A program made the position numbers and the translations under genes. The notes under the pieces were generated by a model. The model was not told where the DNA came from, made no database searches, and worked only from the letters and a program-made list of their open reading frames with translations. From NCBI GenBank assembly GCA_002345845.1, contig DDWF01000320.1:1-18347 (forward strand): a stretch of 18,347 bases of DNA. Direction: 5' to 3'. The DNA is from Betaproteobacteria bacterium UBA2293 (lineage in GTDB: Bacteria; Pseudomonadota; Gammaproteobacteria; Burkholderiales; Rhodocyclaceae). Below, piece after piece: positions 1 through 6,767 of this stretch (position 1 is the stretch's first letter; every line of letters begins with the position of its first letter).

Positions 1-866
1 TTCTTCTGCGGCATGATCGACGAGCCGGTGCAGAAGCGGTCGGCGATCTGGATGAAGCCGACGCGCGGGCTCATCCACATCACCAGTTCTTCCGACAGGC
101 GGCTGATGTGCATCATCAGCAGGGCGCAGGCGGCGGTGAATTCGATGGCGAAATCGCGGTCGGAGACGGCATCGAGCGAGTTCTCGCAGACGCCGTCGAA
201 GCCGAGCTGCTCGGCGACGAATTCGCGGTCGATGGGGTAGGTGGTGCCGGCCAGCGCGGCCGAACCGAGTGGCAGGCGGGCGACGCGCTTGCGGCAGTCG
301 GCGAAGCGCTCGCCGTCGCGGCCGAACATTTCGAAATAGGCCAGCATGTGGTGGCCGAAAGTCACCGGCTGCGCCACCTGCAAATGGGTGAAGCCGGGCA
401 TCGGCGTCGCTGCTTCCTTTTCCGCCAGGTCGAGCAGGGCGCTGCGGAAAGCCTTCAGCAGCATCTGGATGTCGTCGATGGCGTCGCGCAGGTAGAGGCG
501 GATGTCGGTGGCCACCTGGTCGTTGCGCGAGCGGCCGGTGTGCAGGCGCTTGCCGGCGTCGCCGACGAGCGCGGTGAGGCGTTTCTCGATGTTCAGGTGC
601 ACGTCTTCGAGGTCAAGTGACCACTCGAACTGGCCCGCTTCGATCTCGGCGACGACCATGGCCATGCCGCGTTCGATGTCGGCGAGGTCCTGGGCGGCGA
701 TGATGCCCTGCTTGGCCAGCATCCGGGCGTGCGCCAGCGAACCGCGGATATCCTGGCGCCACATGCGCTGGTCGAAATCGACCGAGGCGGTATAGCGTTT
801 GACGAGATCGGAAACCGGTTCGGAGAAACGGCCGGCCCAAGTGTATTGCGCGGTGCTGGAAGTCAT
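1..866 (-). CDS. argH: argininosuccinate lyase, C-terminus cut by window edge
   Basis: Catalyses the last step of arginine synthesis, splitting argininosuccinate into arginine and fumarate in the cytoplasm. The frame opens with ATG at 866 ([17 protein letters not shown]) and runs without a stop to base 1, giving 288 complete codons; the family is about 460 residues, so roughly the last third is missing. Diagnostic segments are an [13 protein letters not shown] block about one quarter in, a [16 protein letters not shown] block carrying the conserved Thr-His of the active site, and the fumarase/lyase superfamily signature GSSIMPQK at residues 281-288. That signature holds the flexible-loop catalytic serine and is the very last thing in the window. 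The gene diverges from algZ with only 14 bp between start codons, so its promoter must overlap the algZ coding region. Identification is very secure; only the end is unknown. Confidence 0.97.
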   Translation of the reverse strand, partial: MTSSTAQYTWAGRFSEPVSDLVKRYTASVDFDQRMWRQDIRGSLAHARMLAKQGIIAAQDLADIERGMAMVVAEIEAGQFEWSLDLEDVHLNIEKRLTALVGDAGKRLHTGRSRNDQVATDIRLYLRDAIDDIQMLLKAFRSALLDLAEKEAATPMPGFTHLQVAQPVTFGHHMLAYFEMFGRDGERFADCRKRVARLPLGSAALAGTTYPIDREFVAEQLGFDGVCENSLDAVSDRDFAIEFTAACALLMMHISRLSEELVMWMSPRVGFIQIADRFCTGSSIMPQK

Positions 867-880
867 GACTGTGGTCTAGA

Positions 881-1936
881 ATGGGGCGAATGAGCGACGA
901 GTTCACGGAACCCGCCCGAAAAAGGCCAAGTATACGGCACTTTCCGGCCACGCATCCCCTGCCTGACTGGCGCAACTTCGGCGTCATGCTGCGCGTTCTG
1001 CTCGGCGGCAATGCCATCGCCCTGATGGCCGCCCTGATCCTGGCGCCGGACCTGAAAGCCTGGCCCGCCCGCTTCATCGAGCTGGCGGCTGCCGTCGAAC
1101 CCTGGTTGCTGATCCTGCTCGGCCTGCTCTCCATGTTGCGTGACCTGCTCTGGCGCCTGCCGATACGTGCGGGCCAGGCGGCGGTCCTGCTCATCGCCGG
1201 CAGTCTGGCCGGGGCGCTGTATCTTTATGCACAGTCGCTGGTCATTGGCGATGCTGGCAGCGGCGGCCGGGTGGTCCTGCTGGCCATGGCTGCCACGCTG
1301 CTGCTGCTGTCCTATTTCGAATGGCGGGCCGCCGCCTTCAATCCGGCACAGGCCGAGGCGCGACTGGCCGCCCTGAACGCCCGCATCCGGCCGCATTTCC
1401 TGTTCAATTCGCTGAATGCCGTGCTCTCGCTGATTCGCGCCCGGCCGCAACAGGCTGAGGCGGCGCTGGAGTCGCTGTCCGATCTGTTCCGCGCCGCCAT
1501 GCGCGATCCGGCGGAACTGGTCAGCCTGGCCGACGAAATCGAACTCGGTCGGCAGTATCTGGAGCTGGAAAGCCTGCGCCTCGGTGACCGTCTGCAGGTC
1601 GACTGGCAGATCGCCGAGGTGCCGCTCGATCTGACGATTCCGCCGCTGATGCTGCAGCCGCTGCTGGAGAACGCCGTCTATCACGGCATTGAACCGTCGC
1701 CGCAGGGCGGTAGCGTGCGCATCGCCATCGACAGCACGGCCGATGCCCTGCGCATCGTCATCGCCAATCCGACCGCTGGCGAGTTGCCGCAGGCGCCTGG
1801 CAATCACCTCGCCCTGGCCAATATCCGCGAGCGCCTCAGCCTGTATTACGATCTCGAGGCCCGTCTGGAAATCGACAGCGGCAAAGACTATTACGAGGTA
1901 CGCATATTCCTGCCATGGCGAAAGAAGTCCCGCTGA
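881..1936 (+). CDS. algZ: membrane sensor histidine kinase, LytS/AlgZ (FimS) type
   Basis: Sensor partner of the response regulator that overlaps its 3' end. An N-terminal segment with about four hydrophobic helices (roughly residues 34-56, 72-90, 100-122, 131-147) precedes a His_kinase domain with the phospho-acceptor block RPHFLFNSLN (His172) and an N-box LLENAVYHG (Asn264). The following G-box region reads GNHLALANIRERL, which lacks the usual GxGxGL pattern, so ATP handling may be atypical, as has been noted for Pseudomonas FimS/AlgZ. No periplasmic sensing domain is visible. The start is uncertain: ATG 881 and ATG 890 are in frame, neither with a strong ribosome site, giving 351 or 348 residues. 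The name follows the neighbourhood (argH beside it, algR downstream), which matches Pseudomonas. The signal it senses cannot be read from sequence. Confidence 0.88.
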   Translation: MGRMSDEFTEPARKRPSIRHFPATHPLPDWRNFGVMLRVLLGGNAIALMAALILAPDLKAWPARFIELAAAVEPWLLILLGLLSMLRDLLWRLPIRAGQAAVLLIAGSLAGALYLYAQSLVIGDAGSGGRVVLLAMAATLLLLSYFEWRAAAFNPAQAEARLAALNARIRPHFLFNSLNAVLSLIRARPQQAEAALESLSDLFRAAMRDPAELVSLADEIELGRQYLELESLRLGDRLQVDWQIAEVPLDLTIPPLMLQPLLENAVYHGIEPSPQGGSVRIAIDSTADALRIVIANPTAGELPQAPGNHLALANIRERLSLYYDLEARLEIDSGKDYYEVRIFLPWRKKSR

Positions 1937-2691
1937 AAGTTCTCCTCGTCGACGACGAGCCGCTGGCCCGCGAGCGCCTGCGCACCCTGTTGTCCGACAT
2001 TGCCATCCAGTTGCCCAACGAGGTCGTCGGTGAGGCTGGCAACGGCATCGATGCCCTTGAGTTGCTGCGCCGGCAGGCCGTTGATGTGGTTCTTGCCGAC
2101 ATCCGCATGCCGGCCATGGATGGCATCGAGCTGGCCGGCCACCTGGGCGCTTGCGAAAACCCGCCGGCGGTGATCTTCACCACGGCTTACGACAATTATG
2201 CGGTACAGGCTTTTGACCTCAACGCTGTCGATTACCTGCTCAAGCCGGTGCGCACGCAGCGCCTGCTGACCGCCCTGCAAAAGGTGCGCGGTCTGCTGCC
2301 GGCGGATGCCGTGCTGCTAGCCAATATCGGCCGCGAACTGCGCGGTGGCGGGCGCACCCACCTGTCCTGTCACGAGCGCGGCAAACTGCTGCTGGTGCCG
2401 ATCGGTGAGGTGCTCTATTTCAAGGCCGACCTCAAGTACGTGACGGCACGCACCCAGGAGCGCGAGTTTCTGCTGGACGAGGCGCTGACCCATCTGGAAA
2501 GCGAGTTTGCCGATCGCTTCATCCGCCTGCATCGGGCCGTTCTGGTCGCCAAGCAGGCGCTGGCCGGTTTTGAGAAGGGGGCCAGCGACGATGCCGAGGC
2601 CTATGGCTGGGCGCTGTTGCGTGGGGTGCCGGAAAAGCTGCCGGTCAGCCGTCGCCAGTGGGCGGCTGCCAAGGCCGAGCTGATTTCCTGA
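1915..2691 (+). CDS. algR: LytTR-family response regulator, AlgR-like
   Basis: Cytoplasmic DNA-binding response regulator of 258 residues. The receiver domain (about 8-125) has the acidic pair in LLVDDEP, the predicted phospho-acceptor Asp62 in ADIRMPAMDG, the Thr of FTTAYDN and the conserved Lys110 in LLKPVR. A LytTR DNA-binding domain follows (about 146-258), with the typical FKADLKYVTAR, RLHRAVLV and LPVSRRQW segments. The ATG at 1915 lies inside algZ, so the two frames overlap by 22 bp and are probably translationally coupled. In Pseudomonas AlgR controls type IV pili and alginate; no target of that kind is in this window, so the regulon here is unknown. Its stop codon abuts the stop codon of the convergent gene. 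Confidence 0.92.
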   Translation: MAKEVPLKVLLVDDEPLARERLRTLLSDIAIQLPNEVVGEAGNGIDALELLRRQAVDVVLADIRMPAMDGIELAGHLGACENPPAVIFTTAYDNYAVQAFDLNAVDYLLKPVRTQRLLTALQKVRGLLPADAVLLANIGRELRGGGRTHLSCHERGKLLLVPIGEVLYFKADLKYVTARTQEREFLLDEALTHLESEFADRFIRLHRAVLVAKQALAGFEKGASDDAEAYGWALLRGVPEKLPVSRRQWAAAKAELIS

Positions 2692-2694
2692 TCA
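2689..2694. other. abutting stop codons in a TGATCA palindrome
   Basis: The algR stop (TGA, 2689-2691) and the stop of the convergent response regulator (TGA on the minus strand, 2694-2692) are directly adjacent and together form the palindrome TGATCA. There is no intergenic base and no separate terminator between the two transcription units. Confidence 0.9.
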
Positions 2695-3249
2695 GCTGGC
2701 CGCTTCGAGCTGCGCTTCGGTCAAGCGCGGGGTGGCGCGGCGGGGCAGCAGATTTTCGTCGAGCAGGCGCTCGATGCGGAAAAATACTTCGTGCCGCGAA
2801 AATGGCTTCTTCATGAAGTCATCGGCGCCGATGCGCGAGCCGAAAAACTGTTCCATCGCCTGTTCGTTGCCGCTCATCATGATCACCGGAATGTCGCGCG
2901 TCTGTGGATCGCGGCGAATGGCGCGGAGAGCGGCAAAGCCGTTCATGCCGGGGAGCATGATGTCGAGGAAGATGAGTTGCGGCTTGTGTTGTGGCAACTG
3001 GACCAGGCCTTCTTCGGCATCGAGAGCCTCGAAGGTGTCATAGCCGGCTGAGCGCAGGAATTTCTTGAGCACGGTGACGATGGTCTTCGAATCGTCGATG
3101 ATCAGGACGCGGGTGCCTTCGCGGGCATTGACGCGTGCCCGCTGGCGTCGCTCTTCCGCCACTGCTTCGTGAACTGCCGGTGTCGGTGCCGGTACGGGTG
3201 CTGGGGGGCGGCTGCCAAATAGGGCTTTCAGAGTATCGAGTATTCCCAC
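2692..3249 (-). CDS. stand-alone CheY-like response regulator with N-terminal helix and Pro/Ala linker
   Basis: A 185-residue single-receiver protein with no output domain. The receiver spans about residues 46-170: LIIDDSK acidic pocket, predicted phospho-acceptor Asp96 in LIFLDIMLPGMNG, MMSG with the switch Ser/Thr position, and the conserved KKP lysine near 148. Receiver-only proteins of this kind usually act by protein contact, as in chemotaxis or twitching systems (CheY, PilG). Ahead of it is a short segment MGILDTLKALFGSR that could form an amphipathic helix, then a Pro/Ala-rich stretch (about 15-26) and a charged region. The start is GTG at 3249, supported by AAAGGAAA a few bases upstream; the nearby ATG at 3254 is out of frame. 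No partner kinase adjoins it. The function of the extension is inference. Confidence 0.85.
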   Translation of the reverse strand: MGILDTLKALFGSRPPAPVPAPTPAVHEAVAEERRQRARVNAREGTRVLIIDDSKTIVTVLKKFLRSAGYDTFEALDAEEGLVQLPQHKPQLIFLDIMLPGMNGFAALRAIRRDPQTRDIPVIMMSGNEQAMEQFFGSRIGADDFMKKPFSRHEVFFRIERLLDENLLPRRATPRLTEAQLEAAS

Positions 3250-3326
3250 GCCATTTCCTTTGCTTGAGCGGGCGCCCAGTCATTGGCGGAACGATCCTGT
3301 CGCTCCGCGGGCGCCGTTAGCTTCGT

Positions 3327-3332
3327 ATTTTA
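3327..3332 (-). promoter_or_regulatory. weak -10-like element for the response regulator
   Basis: On the minus strand TAAAAT (5 of 6 to consensus) sits about 78 bp upstream of the GTG start in the 164-bp gap below mscS. No convincing -35 hexamer is found 16-18 bp further upstream. The rest of the gap shows nothing else clear. Confidence 0.3.
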
Positions 3333-3413
3333 GAATGCTCCTCGCATCCTGGCTCCAGGTTATTTGGCGCCGACCGAGAAATATTTCCGCTGCCCAGGGT
3401 TGTTTGCCGGCAG

Positions 3414-4262
3414 TCACGCGCTGCTGGCTGTCTGAATCAGTTTGATATGCGGAAACGGGATCTCGATGCCAGCAGCGTCGAAGGCACCCTTCGTGCGTCG
3501 GAGAAACTCTCGGCGAATGGCCCATTGCTCATTGGGGGCCACGCGAAAGCGACTGCGAATGACAATTGATGAATCGGCCCATTGATCGACGCCGGCAATT
3601 TCCAGGTCGGCGAGAATCTTCGGGGCGAAGGTTTCATCGGTGCGCATTTCGTCGCCCACCTGGCGCATCACTTGCGTCACCCGGTCGACGTTTTCCCCGT
3701 AGGCGACGCCGAGATCGATGACGGCGTAGGCGAAGCCGACACTCATGTTGGTGACGACGGTGATCTGGCCGTTGGGGATGTAATGCACGTTGCCGCCGTA
3801 ATCACGCAATCGAAGATAGCGCAGGGTGAGCTCCTCGACCGCGCCGACTTTGCCGCCGGCATCGATGACATCGCCGATCCGTATCTGGTTCTCGAGCAGC
3901 AGGAAGAAGCCGGTGAAATAGTCCTTGACCAGGCTTTGCGCGCCAAAACCGACGGCAATGCCGGCGACGCCGGCGGCGCCGAGGAGTGGGGCGACGGAGA
4001 TGCCGAACTCGCCGAGGATCAGCAGGGCGGTGATGACCGTTACGGCGACGGTAAGCGCATAGCGCAGAACGCGCGACAGGGTACGCACGCGCTGGGCGCT
4101 CTCGGGCGACTCCTGGCGGCAGGCAATGGCTTCCCTGAATTGGGGGGCGAGCCGGTTTATCAGGCGCTGAGCGACGATGGACAGGCTCAGGATCAAGGCA
4201 ATCCGCAATGGTGTTGCGAACTGGGTGAACAGGGCGCTGACGCCAGTGCTGTCAGCTTCCAT
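3414..4262 (-). CDS. small-conductance mechanosensitive channel, MscS family
   Basis: A 282-residue inner-membrane channel expected to open under membrane tension and release small solutes during hypo-osmotic shock. It has three predicted membrane helices (about 13-33, 65-88 and a pore-lining helix near 93-125), matching minimal MscS of about 286 residues. The pore helix is Gly/Ala-rich (LLGAAGVAGIAVGFGAQSL), followed by the family block KDYFTGFFLLLENQIRIGDVI (split here over the helix end), the beta-domain motif VHYIPNGQI, and a C-terminal alpha/beta domain ending in EIPFPHIKL. The start is ATG 4262 with AAGGA about 10 bases upstream. It is transcribed away from the osmolyte synthase gene across a shared 229-bp control region, a context that fits a role in osmotic release. 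Which MscS subfamily it belongs to is not settled. Confidence 0.93.
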   Translation of the reverse strand: MEADSTGVSALFTQFATPLRIALILSLSIVAQRLINRLAPQFREAIACRQESPESAQRVRTLSRVLRYALTVAVTVITALLILGEFGISVAPLLGAAGVAGIAVGFGAQSLVKDYFTGFFLLLENQIRIGDVIDAGGKVGAVEELTLRYLRLRDYGGNVHYIPNGQITVVTNMSVGFAYAVIDLGVAYGENVDRVTQVMRQVGDEMRTDETFAPKILADLEIAGVDQWADSSIVIRSRFRVAPNEQWAIRREFLRRTKGAFDAAGIEIPFPHIKLIQTASSA

Positions 4263-4335
4263 GGTGAGGAATCCTTAGGCCTTTAATTTGAATATTCATG
4301 TAATAAACCGCCGTTGTTTTTTGTTGCGATGAAAA

Positions 4336-4341
4336 ATTATA
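4336..4341 (-). promoter_or_regulatory. -10 element of the mscS promoter (candidate)
   Basis: A perfect TATAAT on the minus strand, about 74 bp upstream of the mscS ATG, implying a leader of roughly 65-70 nt. The -35 position is poor (CACTTT at 17 bp spacing), so it may need an activator or be weak. Confidence 0.5.
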
Positions 4342-4354
4342 TTGAAAATCAACA

Positions 4355-4380
4355 GAGTAAAGTGTTACGCTTTGTTACTC
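4355..4380. repeat. inverted repeat GAGTAA-N14-TTACTC
   Basis: Perfect 6-bp arms at 4355-4360 and 4375-4380; an inner AAAG/CTTT pair extends the symmetry with an offset. It lies just upstream (minus-strand sense) of the mscS -10 and could be an operator for a dimeric regulator. No regulator can be named. Confidence 0.45.
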
Positions 4381-4420
4381 GCCAGGCAGGCAACATTGCT
4401 TGACAATTCATTCTTGGAGG

Positions 4421-4446
4421 TGTCAGACGCCTCTTGATGTGACATC
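4421..4446. repeat. overlapping inverted repeats upstream of ggpPS
   Basis: TGTCA at 4421-4425 pairs with TGACA at 4440-4444, and GATGT at 4436-4440 pairs with ACATC at 4442-4446 around a single G. They sit 46-71 bp before the ggpPS start, a suitable place for an operator. Short arms mean chance occurrence is possible. Confidence 0.35.
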
Positions 4447-4491
4447 TGCCCAGTTGTGATCAGTCGGCATTCGATGTCAGGGAGTTAAATC

Positions 4492-6732
4492 ATGCTATTG
4501 GCAACCGATCTCGACGGGACCTTTCTCGGCGGACTGGCGGAGCAGCGCCAGAACCTGTATCAACTGATTTCCGGGGGGCAGGACATCCGTCTTGTCTTCG
4601 TCACTGGACGCGGTTTGGAGGCGGTCATGCCGATCCTCTCCGATCCGGCCGTGCCGGTGCCTGATTACATCATCTGTGATGTCGGTGGGACTGTCGTCGA
4701 GGGCGGCACCTTGCAGCCGGTGCAGCCCCTGCAGGCGGATATCGACCGGCGCTGGCCCGGCGAGCGCGTGGTCGCCGAGGCGATGCTGAGCTTTGCCGAA
4801 CTGGAACGGCAGAACGTTCCACAACAGCGTCGCTGTTCGTATTTCTGCCACAGCGATGCGTTGACGCCAGCGCTGGCCGAGGTGGCCGCCACCCTGGATT
4901 GTGATGTCCTCTATTCTGATAGTCGCTATCTGGATATCCTGCCGAAGGGCGTCAACAAAGGCAGCACCCTGACGGCGCTGGTCGACCTGCTGGGCGTGCC
5001 GCGCGACGAGGTGCTGGTGGCCGGTGATACGCTGAATGATCTGTCGATGTATGAGGCCGGCTTTCAGGGCGTCTGCGTTGGCGAATCCGAGCCGGCCCTG
5101 CTGGCTGCCACCAGCGGCCAGGCGCATGTCCTGCACGCCGGGGATGCCGGTTGTGGTGGCATTCTCCAGGCGATCGTGCATTTCGGCCTGCTGGCGCCGG
5201 AATACCTTGAGCCCAGCGCTGCCGGTGCTGAGCGCGGGGCTGCCGATCTGGTCATGGTCTATCACCGTCTGCCCTACGAGGAGCAGCGCATCAATGGACG
5301 CATCGTTCAGCGCCGGCCGAAGTCGCCGAACGGCATCATCCCCAGCCTGCTCTCCTTTTTTGCGGCTGGTCAGCGCGGCTCCTGGGTGGCCTGGAGCGTC
5401 CATGACGAGGCCAGCGATCCACCTTTCGAAGTGCATTCAAGCGTCGATGCCCGCCGCTACCCGGGCCTGGTGGCCGCACGGGTGGCGCTCTCCAAGGAGG
5501 AAGTCGATGTTTTCTACAAGCGCTTCTCCAAGGAGGCGTTCTGGCCGACCCTGCATACCTTCTGGGAGCGGGCACTGTTTCGCGAAGAGGATTGGGCGGT
5601 TTTCCTGGCGGTCAATCGCAAATTTGCCGAGCGGGTGGCGGCCGAGGCCGCCGAGGGGGCGACGGTCTGGCTGCATGACTACAATTTGTGGATGGTGCCG
5701 GCGGTGCTGCGCGAATTGCGGCCGGATCTGCAGATTGCCTTTTTCCACCACACCTATTTTCCGTCAGCCGATGCCTTCAATGTCCTGCCCTGGCGGCGGG
5801 AAATCGTCGGCAGTCTGCTGCAGTGCGATTACATCGGTTTCCATATTCCCCGGCAGGCGGAAAACTTCGTCGATGTGGCGCGCGGGGTGGTGCCGATCGA
5901 AATCGTCGAGCGCAAGGGCTGCGCTCCGCGCTTCCTCAGCTACGGCTGTGCCGTCGGCCTGGAAAGCATGAGCACGCAGATCGAAGTCCATGGTCGACGG
6001 ATTGGCCTTGGCGCGCATCCGGTCGGGCTCGATCTCGGACGGGTGCGCCAGGCGCTGGCGCATGCCAAGACGGCGGGGCGACGCCAGGCCATCCGCAACG
6101 AGTTCGCCGGCAAGCAACTGGTGCTCTCGGTCGAGCGTCTCGATTACACCAAGGGCACGCTGGAGAAAATCCGCGCCTTTGGCGATCTGCTCGAGCGGGC
6201 GCCGGAATTGCGCGGCAAGGTCTCGCTGGTGGTGGTCTGCGTGCCGGCGGCCAAGGAAATGACGATTTACGATGAACTGCAACAGCAGATCGAGCAGGCG
6301 GTCGGGCGGGTCAATGGTCAGTTCAACGAGGTTGGCTGGTCGCCGATCCGCTTCTTTTTCCGTCCGCTGCCCTTTGAGGAAGTGGTGGCCTGGTACGCCG
6401 AAGCGGACATCTGCTGGATCACCCCGTTACGCGATGGCTTGAACCTGGTGTGCAAGGAATACGTGGCCACCCAGGGCGAGATCGCCGGCCAGGGCGTGCT
6501 GGTACTCTCGGAATTTGCTGGCGCCGCAGCCGAGTTGCATAGTGCCGTACTGACCAATCCGCACGATCCGAAGGACCTGCGCGAGCGCCTGCAGCAGGCG
6601 CTGGCAATGGATGCCGAGGAGCGCGTGGCGCGCCTGCGCAGTCTTTACGACATCGTCGCCCACAATGACATCGAGCGCTGGGGGCGAGAATTTCTCGATG
6701 CCGTCGCCGCCATGTCCGCCGGCCGGACCTGA
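4492..6732 (+). CDS. ggpPS: bifunctional glucosylglycerol-phosphate phosphatase/synthase (HAD-GT20 fusion)
   Basis: Predicted to make the compatible solute glucosylglycerol: the C-terminal synthase joins glucose from ADP-glucose to glycerol 3-phosphate and the N-terminal phosphatase removes the phosphate. Residues 1 to about 235 are a HAD phosphatase: DLDGT (Asp6, Asp8), VTGR (Thr38), Lys156 and GDTLND (Asp179, Asp183). Residues about 252-742 are a GT20 synthase with SPNGIIPSLLSFF, HDYNLW, IAFFHHTYFPSADAFNVLPW, DYIGFHIPR, VERLDYTKG and TPLRDGLNLVCKEYVA. The FFHHT/NVLPWRREI and SPNGIIP segments look like GgpS rather than OtsA, from memory of the families. A HAD-first fusion of this type is known as GgpPS in Stenotrophomonas rhizophila. 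All four HAD motifs are intact. The start ATG 4492 has a GGGAG site. The alternative is a trehalose-6-phosphate synthase/phosphatase; the reaction is not proven. Confidence 0.82.
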   Translation: MLLATDLDGTFLGGLAEQRQNLYQLISGGQDIRLVFVTGRGLEAVMPILSDPAVPVPDYIICDVGGTVVEGGTLQPVQPLQADIDRRWPGERVVAEAMLSFAELERQNVPQQRRCSYFCHSDALTPALAEVAATLDCDVLYSDSRYLDILPKGVNKGSTLTALVDLLGVPRDEVLVAGDTLNDLSMYEAGFQGVCVGESEPALLAATSGQAHVLHAGDAGCGGILQAIVHFGLLAPEYLEPSAAGAERGAADLVMVYHRLPYEEQRINGRIVQRRPKSPNGIIPSLLSFFAAGQRGSWVAWSVHDEASDPPFEVHSSVDARRYPGLVAARVALSKEEVDVFYKRFSKEAFWPTLHTFWERALFREEDWAVFLAVNRKFAERVAAEAAEGATVWLHDYNLWMVPAVLRELRPDLQIAFFHHTYFPSADAFNVLPWRREIVGSLLQCDYIGFHIPRQAENFVDVARGVVPIEIVERKGCAPRFLSYGCAVGLESMSTQIEVHGRRIGLGAHPVGLDLGRVRQALAHAKTAGRRQAIRNEFAGKQLVLSVERLDYTKGTLEKIRAFGDLLERAPELRGKVSLVVVCVPAAKEMTIYDELQQQIEQAVGRVNGQFNEVGWSPIRFFFRPLPFEEVVAWYAEADICWITPLRDGLNLVCKEYVATQGEIAGQGVLVLSEFAGAAAELHSAVLTNPHDPKDLRERLQQALAMDAEERVARLRSLYDIVAHNDIERWGREFLDAVAAMSAGRT

Positions 6733-6767
6733 TCGGTCCGCCGAGGGGCCCGCGTTAGCGGACGATC
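6731..6767. terminator. hairpin between convergent ggpPS and MFS genes
   Basis: GATCG(G)TCCGC at 6731-6741 pairs with GCGGACGATC at 6758-6767, a 10-bp stem with one bulged G and a 16-nt loop. It spans the 22-bp gap and both stop codons. No run of T follows on either side, so it would be a rho-assisted or bidirectional 3'-end structure rather than a classical intrinsic terminator. Confidence 0.45.

Larger units (their letters stand above)
4263..4491. promoter_or_regulatory. AT-rich divergent control region between mscS and ggpPS
   Basis: The 229 bp between the two start codons are much more AT-rich than the flanking genes and contain no gene. They carry a consensus -10 for mscS on the minus strand (4336-4341), an inverted repeat GAGTAA/TTACTC (4355-4380), a consensus TTGACA at 4400-4405 on the plus strand, and overlapping inverted repeats TGTCA/TGACA (4421-4444) and GATGT-G-ACATC (4436-4446). 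The TTGACA has no acceptable -10 at 17 bp (TCAGAC), so the ggpPS promoter is not identified. A GGGAG ribosome site lies about 8 bases before the ggpPS ATG. That regulation is osmotic is inference. Confidence 0.6.

Noticed and set aside
3250..3413. Terminator for mscS in the gap before the response regulator
   Set aside because: Only a 5-bp CTGCC/GGCAG pairing with a 14-nt loop and no T tract could be found.
3582..4286. Long open frame on the plus strand, antisense to mscS
   Set aside because: High-GC shadow of a well-defined MscS gene; its product is acidic and low-complexity with no recognisable domain.
4386..4400. Sigma-54-like GG/GC pair upstream of ggpPS
   Set aside because: Spacing between GG and GC is 11 bases where 10 is needed, and the flanking consensus is poor.
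4495..5436. 313-residue open frame on the minus strand inside the ggpPS-like gene
   Set aside because: Antisense shadow of the HAD domain coding region; no motif and no ribosome site.
4492..6732. Reading the fusion as plain OtsA or as plant-type TPS-TPP
   Set aside because: The phosphatase is at the N-terminus and the synthase motifs look like GgpS; kept only as an alternative.
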